A stretch of DNA of 25,069 nucleotides from Polyrhizophydium stewartii (lineage: Eukaryota; Chytridiomycota; Chytridiomycetes; Rhizophydiales), in contig JADGIZ010000114.1 of assembly GCA_027604665.1 (NCBI GenBank), positions 1 to 25,069 on the forward strand. Reading direction: 5' to 3'. Position 1 is the stretch's first letter; each line of letters begins with the position of its first letter. The notes beneath the pieces were generated by a model, which worked only from the letters and a program-made list of their open reading frames with translations, had not been told where the DNA came from and ran no database searches. Positions 1 to 19,700 of this stretch are shown piece by piece. Position numbers and translations under genes: made by a program.

Positions 1-234
1 GGCGGGGTCAGCCGGGCTCGAGGGGCGCTTCCGCGGCGCGCGGCGCTCACGGCTTGGAACATTCGCTGGCAAGTGGCGGCGCACCGGGTTCCGTGCAAAT
101 CCCGACCTCGGCCGCCCGCTGCGGCGCCAAGGGTGTTTATCTATGTGTGTGTTGCAGGGGCCGACCGAGTCGGCCTGCCATCACTCCCGCATAAGCAGCA
201 GAGACCCCCCCCCAACGCGCACTTGGAGCTCTCT
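1..234. other. left-edge segment without a supported gene
   Basis: I see no conserved coding segment or RNA gene here. The right part is the 3' flank of the Chibby-like gene: on the minus strand an AATAAA hexamer (plus 234-239) overlaps that gene's stop codon. Near 50-62 the minus strand has an ATG followed four codons later by a good GTGAGC donor. That could be a short first exon of a gene running off the left edge, but nothing beyond it can be tested. Confidence 0.4.
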
Positions 235-621
235 TTATTCAGCGTCGCGAGCGGCCGCGCGCGCCTGGGTTTGCAGCTGCAGCTGGACCGCATCCAGCTT
301 CGCTGACGCAAGCTGCGGCTGCCTGTCAGCGCACGCCGGCAGCCGCGCTCCAGCGATTGGCAACGCACCATGTCCAGCAGGACGTTGACCTTGAAATGAA
401 GAAGCTGGTTCTCTCCCTCGAGGATGCGGTTGCGCTCGGCCAGATCGTTGACATGCCGATCGCCCGACTCGGCTGTTGGCACTGAATCAGCCGAAGCCGC
501 ATGCGACAGCAACAGCCTGCTCCGCTGCTCGCACCTCTCCGCCACTGGTGGCCCTCGTAGACCATGACGGAGTCGCCGAGCTGCATGCGGATGGGGTTGC
601 TGCGCCGCTCATCAGAGAAAC
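235..621 (-). CDS. CBY1: Chibby-like coiled-coil basal-body protein (5' exon unresolved)
   Basis: Chibby proteins are small coiled-coil proteins of the distal centriole/basal body that act in ciliogenesis. Three exons are clear on the minus strand: 621-535, 472-369 and 312-235. Spliced, they give a short beta-like segment (LGDSVMVYEGHQW), an acidic link (AESGD) and a leucine zipper (ERNRILEGENQLLHFKVNVL then LLDM). The order and spacing match Chibby: a gly/phe-glu-asn-gly-gln-trp element, then the NxxLxEEN-LLxLKVxxLLDM coiled coil. The final exon adds an alanine- and glutamine-rich helix ending RDAE. The introns (313-368, 473-534) have GTGCG donors and CAG acceptors and keep the frame. The N-terminal exon(s) upstream of 621 are not resolved; the family normally starts with a short basic, proline-rich stretch. 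An AATAAA overlaps the stop codon. Identity rests on motif order rather than on a search. Confidence 0.75.
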
Positions 622-928
622 CTGCCGCAGAGAGCTTCGCAGGCCTGGAATCGCGCCGACATTGCGATGTTGTCAGCATCGCCCACAGCAACCAAGGCGT
701 CGAGGCCTCCCCTCGGCTTGCTGGCGGCCGGGGATCTGCGCGGCGGGTAACGTGAGGGCCGATGCTTACCCAGATGACCATCGCCGAGTGTGCTTCTTGA
801 CAGACTCCCAGATGCCCGACATGTGTTGCCAGCGGAGGATCGAAATCTCGAGACCAAGTCTCGCGCAGTTAATGTTTATTGCCCCTGCGGATGCACAGCA
901 CCCACGCGTCGCGCGCGCGACTCGTGCG
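622..928. other. 3' flank of STT4 plus unresolved 5' end of the Chibby-like gene
   Basis: This stretch lies between two minus-strand genes. An AATAAA hexamer on the minus strand (plus 875-880) sits about 50 nt after the STT4 stop and is a plausible polyadenylation signal. The first exon and promoter of the Chibby-like gene must lie between about 622 and 860. Minus-strand ATGs near 779 and 857 are candidates, but neither yields a convincing N-terminus with consensus splicing. Confidence 0.4.
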
Positions 929-9025
<8,097 letters not shown>

Positions 9026-9078
9026 CTCGGAAAGCCGATTGACTTGCTGGCGCGCGTTCTTTTGGCGCCGCACAAGCT

Positions 9079-10582
<1,504 letters not shown>

Positions 10583-10682
10583 GTCGGCAACTGCCCGAGC
10601 AAGCATCCAGAGCCGACGAGCAGCGACCTGAGGAGCAGCGCGGCCATCTCGCGCGAGCTGTTGTTGCTGGGCTTCGCACGAG
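10583..10682. promoter_or_regulatory. 100 bp divergent promoter region, TRM61 / TTLL1
   Basis: The start codons of TRM61 (minus, 10582) and TTLL1 (plus, 10683) are 100 bp apart, so both promoters must lie in or overlap this stretch. I see no TATA box. It is GC-rich, with GCAGC-type short repeats. The role is inferred from geometry only. Confidence 0.55.
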
Positions 10683-12603
<1,921 letters not shown>

Positions 12604-12768
12604 GCGGGTCGTGGTTGCAATGAAGCTGCAGACACACAAGCAAAGATTGCCAGGCGTCTTTACTCGCAGTCTATGTCCGAAATCAATTGCTCACTGGAAG
12701 CCGTGATGCCACATTGAGGGATGCGGCCGGCTGTGGCCCTTCCTTTCATCCAAGCTGCGCACCGCAGG
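12604..12768. other. convergent 3' intergenic spacer
   Basis: Spacer of 165 bp between the stop codons of TTLL1 (plus) and the small axonemal-like gene (minus). It presumably holds both 3' UTRs and polyadenylation sites. I see no AATAAA and no RNA gene. Confidence 0.4.
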
Positions 12769-13930
12769 CTACATCTGTGCCCAGCGCCTGTACTTGACTG
12801 CGCGCGGGACTGGCGGCATCGGCTCGTGACTGACGAGCGGCTTCGGCTGCGATTGGAACTCGCTGAAATGGCGAAAGTCAAACTTGTATGACGTGCCTCT
12901 TTTGGACTTGCCGTCGCCGCGGAGCAGATCGGTGACGGTCAGTTCCGGCGTCATGTCTTGGTAGAGTGACTTGGTCATGACGTGTTCCTTGCCCGGATTC
13001 CCGAGGGCAACCATGTTGGCCTTGCTGTGGTTGATAAACGAGTCCTGATAAAGCGATGGCGTTGTCTCGGGGCTGCTGGCCTGGCGCTCGAGCTGCCTCT
13101 CCTTGTCATCCATGTAGTGGAACTCGCCGACGCCCACTGCCAAGTGGTCGCGCGGCAGAGTCAGCACTACTGTACAACCAGGGTCGGCGCCTGCCGCAAC
13201 ATACGGCGCTGGCGCTGCGTCGTGTATGCTGCCTGGTACGTGGACAGATACAGAAGGTGGTCCGCGCTCTTTTGGCTGGGCGGGGCCGCTCTGGGATACT
13301 TTGTGATCTGCTGATTCAGACGCTGTGCAGGTGGGGTGGATGGCGGGATATTGTGAGCATCAATTGGCTCGTGCACGCGGGTGAGCGGCCTGTCTCGGCG
13401 CACACCTCAAGGTCGGTGAGCGGCGCAATGTACGAGTCGGCCTTTCGTCTGCTGCGGCGGTCGGTGCGCGGCGAGCCGGACGGGTAGTGCGGATAGTCGG
13501 ACTGATACGTCGAGTCGGAGGTTTGGGGCCGCAGGTCGCACTTGAGCAGTTTGTTTTGCAGATCGCTTTGTTTGTCGAACCGTGGGCGTGCGAGCACCAA
13601 GGGCCGATTGCGCCGGCGCACATGGCGGTGGCGGCAGCAGCACGCGGCGGACGGCAGCCCGCGCGAGAGATGCCAAACCGGACCGATGTTAGCGTGTGTC
13701 GCAAGTGTGGTCTAGTTGTGCAAGGCGCCTTGCAGCAGTCTCGGACGTGCGAAGTATGCAAGACTCGCGCTGGGTGCGCACAGGCTCTCGGCGGGGAGCC
13801 AGATTCAGGCGGCAGAAGGCAGATGCGAGCGAGGCGAGTGCGAGACGCACAACAGCTGGCGGTCGGCGTAGTGGCGGCGCTGTGGGCGCGGCGACTCCGT
13901 CGAGGGCTTGGGAATGGGGAACGCGGGCAT
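12769..13930 (-). CDS. small protein with repeated Y/D microtubule-protein-like motifs, family unknown
   Basis: I do not recognise a named family. Exons 13565-13406, 13307-13205 and 13136-12769 are supported by consensus splice sites (GTGTGC/CAG and GTATGT/CAG) and open frame. A first exon 13930-13851 (MPAFPIPKP...YADRQL) joins in phase through one long intron (13566-13850), giving about 236 residues; this 5' part is tentative. The protein is polar, without transmembrane segments, and carries spaced aromatic/acidic repeats: STYQSDYPHYP, YLSTYQAAYT, PSLYQDSF, KSLYQDM, TSYKFDFRHF. It ends VKYRRWAQM. Short repeats with a T/S-x-Y-x-x-D-Y/F character are seen in SAXO/Mn-type and other microtubule inner proteins of axonemes. 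That reading is inference, supported by the adjacent TTLL1. It diverges from BRN1. Confidence 0.6.
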
Positions 13931-13964
13931 GGCGGCGCTGGCGGACAGTGCCGTGTGCTGCACG
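13931..13964. promoter_or_regulatory. very short divergent spacer, axonemal-like gene / BRN1
   Basis: If the start codons chosen for the minus gene (13930) and BRN1 (13965) are right, only 34 bp separates them and the 5' UTRs and promoters overlap each other's transcribed regions. Both starts are uncertain: BRN1 has in-frame upstream ATGs at 13914 and 13932. Treat this as the minimum extent of the shared promoter. Confidence 0.3.
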
Positions 13965-16694
13965 ATGGCTGTCCCTCGACGGCGTCCTGACGACTTGAGG
14001 CCGCGAGACTTTGCGGCGGCTCGCTCGGGGCCGGCCGACCGCGCAAACATGCTTGCTGGATCGCGACGGCCGCTCAAGCCAACGGCCGCGTCGGCGGCCG
14101 CCCGCGCCGCACTCGGCGGCAACCGCCTCAGGGAGACGTCTCTAGTTTCTCGCGGCCCCTCTCATGCTCTACCCAACGCGGCGGCTCCGGCGCCGGCGCG
14201 TGCCGCATCGGCGACCCCGACCAAGGCTGGCGAGCCGCCGGCCAACGCGGATGATGTCCGAAGGTCGTTCGAGGAGTGGATGAAGATTGCCGCCGACAAC
14301 GTGGGTGCCGCCGTCGCCGCAGCGGGCTGCTCAACGCACCGCTCGGGGAAGCTGTCACAGAACCCAACGGGTCTGGATCGTGCCCTTGCTCACGCCGCCC
14401 ATCCGCACCACTGTTTCGGACAACCAGAACATCAGCCCCGCAAACACATGGAACCTTGCGCTGATTGACTACTTCCACGAAATGAGCGTGCTGCGCGATG
14501 GCAACTCAATCAACTTCCAGAAGGCGTCGTGCACGCTGGATGGCTGCGTCAAGATCTACACCTCCCGCGTCGATTCGGTCGACTCGGAAACCAAGCGCCT
14601 GCTCGACAGTCTTGCGGAGAGGTCTGCCAACCGAGGCGGCGCGGGCGAGGGTGGTGCGTTTGCGGCCGGTGCACGCTAGCATGTCGGTCCTCTTGGTGGC
14701 TGCGGCTGACGGCACGGTGCAGACGAAGGCGACGAGGAAAGCACCGGAAGGACGGCACGCATTAGGGTCTGTGTTGCTTGGCTCACTCGCTTCGCCAGCG
14801 CGCTGGGATCACTGATGCCGGTGCATGTTCCCTGCGCTTCCAGGTCTCAAAGTCGTCTGCCAAGACAATCGAGGAGGACTCCTTGGAGCTGAATTGGAAG
14901 CAGCTTGAGTCTGAGTTTTCGGTCGACCCGCTCTTCAAGAAAACCGCAGCAGAGTTTGACGAGGGTGGCGCGCAAGGCCTTCTTTTGAACCATCTGGCCA
15001 TAGCGACGAGTGGCAAGGTGCTCTTTGACGCCGGCGACGTGATGCTCGGAGACATTGTTTCGGGCGTGGATGCAGCCGCAGGGACTGCCAGCACGGACAT
15101 TTCGTTTGCCGATCTTGATCAGCTTCGATGTGAGTTTCGCCTCGGCCTGCGGCGCTGGCGCGAGGCCATGCCGACTGACGCGAAGCCATGCCATCGCCGA
15201 TGCGCAATATGCGGCAGTCAAGCTTGGCGACAAGCTGGCAAATCTTTCGCGCTATTCCGTGTGTCCGAGTTTCGAGTCGTTCCGGTTTGACGGGAGCGCA
15301 GCTTTCAATCCGGACCTGGCTTCGACCATGATGAATCTTACCCAGTCCAACTATGCCGCCCCGACAAGCTTCGAAGAGGACCCGCTTGACCAAGGCCCGC
15401 TCGTGGGCGGCGACGCAGACTACGGCGATGTCTATGGCGATGACGATCTCGACGACAACATTGCGCAGAGCTTCATCGCTGATGCCGCCGTCGGCCAACT
15501 CCAGCTTGACGACCTCAGCATGGTCTCGGCGCCGGACGAATCAATCGATGCTTCAGGGATCTCCAAGACGGTGGATCCCTCGTTCGCGTACTTTGACAGC
15601 ACCCTGATGCGCAACTGGGCCGGCCCAGAGTATTGGCGAACACGGCCGCTACGTGGTGAGGTTGCTCTGTTTGCACGCGAGCGTTGCTGCCGCGAAAGCC
15701 TTTTTCTGACGCGCAGATGTACCGATGCACCTGCAGCGGCAAAGAAACCTGATGTATTCAAGCTGTCGGCGGAGAGTGGGCCTCTGAAGAAGCCTACCCG
15801 CATCGTACCAAAGCTCGACTTCATCTCGGGCGAGTCGGTTGACATCAACGTTCTCTTGGCGCCAACTGCGAAGCCGAACCTCTTGCCCAAGACGACGACC
15901 AAGGCCCTTCCCAACAACCTGCTTCCGCCGGATCTGCATATTTCGTCGACCAATTTTCTGCAATTCTTCCTCAAACCCGATTTCCGGCTGCAGCTTGGAC
16001 GCCGCCACGACGGAAACAGCAGCTCCGAGCCGTCGCTGCACCTCGATCTTGCCGACAAAGTACTGACATCTACACCCATCGCAAGCGCTGCGGCCCCTGC
16101 GCAAGAGCCCGAAGGAGAAAACTACTACGACTACGATAATTTTGAGTACGACTTTGATGACGGTGGCGACGCGATGGGCGGCGTCGGTGGGCCGGCACTT
16201 GATGGTGCAGCCGATGCCATCTCACACGCGGCTCGGCTTTCGCTCGGCGAATACGGCGATCACCTCGCAAAGCAGGCGGCTGAGGTCCAGAGACAGGCAG
16301 TGCCGCCGCCGCTCACCTTTGCGCGCACTGCCAAGCGAGTTGACGTCAAGAGGCTCAAGGAGAACATCTGGCACCTGATCGAACATCGCCCGGAGAAGCA
16401 GAATCCACTTGAGATGCAGCCCGCCGCACGAGCACCGCAAAGAGAGGTTGGTATAGCACGTATGTTGATGCTGGTTGTTGCTGAGAATCTGACGGCTTCC
16501 GCTGCAACCTCGATTGATAGCCGCAGGTCTTTTCGTCGTTGGTGTCAGACTTGGCTGAAGTGTATCCACAGCAGTCGTTCAAGGATCTCTCGGTTGCTTT
16601 TTGCTTCATCTGTGTGCTGCATCTGGCAAACGAGCAGAACCTCGCCATTGACGGTTCGCCAATGCTCGAGGACATGTCGATCCGCTTTGCATGA
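13965..16694 (+). CDS. BRN1: condensin kleisin subunit Brn1/Cnd2 (CAP-H, barren)
   Basis: Non-SMC kleisin subunit of condensin; it bridges the SMC2 and SMC4 heads and recruits the HEAT subunits for mitotic chromosome compaction. Seven exons: 13965-14300, 14428-14653, 14723-14766, 14844-15129, 15218-15655, 15737-16446, 16527-16694, giving 735 residues. Family landmarks: the N-terminal helical block NTWNLALIDYFHEM, FQKASCTLDGCVKIYTSRVD; WKQLESEFSVDPLFKKTAAEFDE; CPSFESFRF; acidic linkers with DYGDVYGDDDLDDN; WAGPEYWRTRP; NFLQFFLKPDFRL; ENYYDYDNFEYDFDD; and the C-terminal winged-helix segment FARTAKRVDVKRLKENIW with DLSVAFCFICVLHLANEQ. Exon 3 is only 44 nt, but it is needed to keep the phase between exons 2 and 4. 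The start at 13965 (MAVPRRRPDD) is chosen for lying close to the low-complexity N-terminus; 13914 is also possible. It converges on the LRR gene. Confidence 0.93.
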
Positions 16695-16786
16695 TTTTGC
16701 GACCTGGCGCCAGCTCGACTCGAAACTTTCATTTCCAAAAACAAGGCTGCTGAAATGCCCCTTTTCGAGTCTTGCACATGGGGGTG

Positions 16787-19700
16787 TTACTCGGGCGTAC
16801 GGCCGCCGTTGTCTGCATCCTCTGCAGCTTCCTCTGCAGCTTCCTCTGGACCGCCGTCCGCGCCGTCCTCTGCGCCGTCCTCTGCGCCGTCCTCTGCGCT
16901 TTTGTCTCCGCAATTTGCAGGATCGCTGATCAAGCTCCTGTTGAAAATCGAAGTGATCTTGCTCATCATATCCACGACTTGAGGCGATATCTCAGTGATG
17001 CGGTTGCGGGAAAGATCCCTTCCGCGATTTACAACCAACGTCAGGGCGGCATCGGTGGCTCAGGGGAGCGCAGCACAGGGCTTACAGATACTTGAGCTCG
17101 GTGAGGTCGAGAAGGTCGTCCGGGATGCTAGTGATGTGGTTATCCGTTAAGATCCTGTCATGTCACAGTCAGCAGACATCAACATCTGCATCGCGGTGCC
17201 GCCCTGAGCTCACAGGGCTTGGAGGCTCTCGATCTCGCAGATCTCGCGGGGCAAGACTGTGAGGCGGTTGTATCCCAGATCCCTGATGGCGTCGGAGCGG
17301 ATGTGAGCTGCGACTTTGTGCGGCGTAACACTTGACGAAATCTCACAGACGCTCCAATTGCTTCAGAAAAGCAATCTCGGGTGGCAAGGAGTCAATTTGG
17401 TTGTCCTCGAGGTGACTGATAGCCAGCAGCCAGGCCTCTTGTCAGTCTGTGAGGCTTTGTAGAGCACACCACACAAGCCGTAACTCACAGAATGCTTAGC
17501 TGCCGCAAATGCCTGATCTGGGGCGGCAGCGAGGTCAGCAAATTGTTCCGCAAAGCTCTAATCCATGTGTCAGCCGCAGATCCAAGCCCGTTCTCTGAAC
17601 GAGCCAGCTCACAGGAAATTGAGGCGCTTTAGGTGGCCGATTTCGGGCGGAAGTTCGTAGATGCTGTTTTGGCTCAGGTCGCTTCATGGCAAAGCTCGTC
17701 TCGTCAGATGCCAAAAATGGTGCGGAACACCCTTGGAAACAACGCACAGACGGATCAGGGTTTTCAGATCCCCGATATCCTCTGGAAGCTCCGTCAGGCT
17801 GTTTCTATACAAGGCCCTTTTCACCGCACTTGATGAGTATCGCATGCAGCCGAATGAGATGCAGCACTGCGGCTTGTGATAGCACCTACAGGCTGCGGAG
17901 GTTCTTGAGCTTTCCGATGCCGGACGGAAGGTACTTGATGCGATCATTGTTCTCCCATTTTCCGCCAATGAATCTGTTGATTTCCATGCAAAAATCAGCC
18001 AGAGTAGCGGCTGAGCATTGAGCAGACAAATTCTCACGCACAGGTACTCAAGATTGACGAGCTCGCAAATGCAGTCTGGGAACTCGGACAGGTTGTTGCC
18101 GCTCAAACCTCTGCACATTCTTGTGAGCCATCAAGTCGATAATCGACACAAACACACCGTATTAGACCGCACAGGAACTTGAGCTGCTCGAGATCCTCGG
18201 TTGACTCGGGGATGCATGTGAGAAGGTTGTTTGACACATCCCTGTTCAACCACCGGCCAGTCACATGGAGCTTATCAGCCGTCCGTCTCAAATCAGGTCG
18301 CTGCGACGGAGCAGGCCTCGCACAGATACTCGAGCATCCGAAGCCGACCCAGGTTGGAAGGAAGCGATGTGATCTTGTTGTATGAGAGGCGGCTACACGC
18401 ACAGTGTTTTTTGAAATGACGCTCGTCAGCATGCAGTATAGGCCCGCTGCAAACGTTCCTTGCAGGTCAGGGAACTGACAGGGATGTAAGATTGGGCAGC
18501 GTGCAGAGCGTGCTGGGGACCTTGCCCTCGAAGCTGTTGAAGTCAAGCCAGCTGTGGCGAGAGTTTGTGGTCAGCACGCACGGTCGCTGCAACGCCTTGC
18601 AAACGGCGCGAACTTCTCACAGCTCCTGGAGTTGGATCAGTCCTCCGATGGCGCGAGGTATTTGCCCAGAGAGGTCACAGCGAGTCAGACGCCTGGATGC
18701 CGTGTCAGAAAGCACGCCACCAAGCGTTCCGCCCGACTGCCAAAACAAGACCGCCTCACAGGCTTGTCAGCCGATGGTGCTCATCCCAGCTCAGGCGAGA
18801 GCGCCGCAGCATCTTCTTGGAAGCCATGTCGGCAACGTGAAAGTCGTCGCCTATTGGGTCAACCGACTTGGTCGTGATCTCATTGTCAGATGCCCAGCCG
18901 GGGAAAGAGCGGCAAAGCACTTCAATATCGGTCAGGAAATCGGAAGACGAGGAGACGGCCTTGGCTGCATCGTGTGTGTCAATCGCTTTAAAGAAGGACA
19001 CAGCCAGCACGGTAGTCGTAGCTCACGCAGGGTATCAGCGACCGCCGCGCCGAGTGCTGCCGAGACCGCCAGCATGCGCGGACGCTTGGCCGGATCTTGA
19101 AACAGGCACATGGTCAGCAGGCGAAAGAGATGGTCATCGATTCCGGCTGGTTGCTTGAGCTTGTCGGTGTCAAGAACCGCATCCGCAGGCTTATCAAGTA
19201 GTATCTGGAGCGCCAGGGCCGCAAAGGCGTAAACATCCAGAGGCGGCTCTGGGGTGTACGTGCGATCATGGACTTCAGGGGCTGAATGCGGAGCGAGGCG
19301 AAGCTTTGCGAGCAGCGATCGGCTGCCGATTATGGTGCCCGGCGACAGTTTCACCTGCTTGAACTCGGGGCCATCTGCATTGAGCAGCCTCGGTGAGCGG
19401 TGGCAGAAGCGTCAACGCGTTTGAGCAAACCAACGCCCACCAACACGAATATGCCGCATATCAATGCTGCCATGCACAATCGGAGCGCCAATGGCGAGAT
19501 GATGAAGATACTTGAGGCCTTTTGCGACCCGGAACAGGATCCACAGCTTGGTTGCCATATCAATTGGCACTTTAGCTTTGTCTATGAGCGACTCGAGGTC
19601 GTGCTTGATGTACCGAACCACATAAAACTGCTCGGCACTGGACATGGGCGACAAGCCACAGATGCGAAGCAGATTGGGGTGGTCGAGCAGATACCACGCC

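Noticed and set aside
60..125. Possible tRNA T-arm (GGGTTC...AATCCC)
   Set aside because: The loop is 12 nt instead of 7, and no acceptor, D-arm or anticodon arm can be folded around it.
13487..13990. Plus-strand frame with CxxC...CxxC resembling a zinc ribbon (about 13696-13780)
   Set aside because: It is isolated and overlaps the divergent promoter and the 5' intron of the minus-strand gene; flanking residues are low-complexity Arg/Gly/Ala and no zinc-ribbon family fits. Probably chance.
15055..16929. 624-residue plus-strand open frame taken as one exon
   Set aside because: It covers BRN1 exons 5 and 6 but also reads through introns; the true C-terminus lies in another frame after intron 16447-16526 and ends at 16694.
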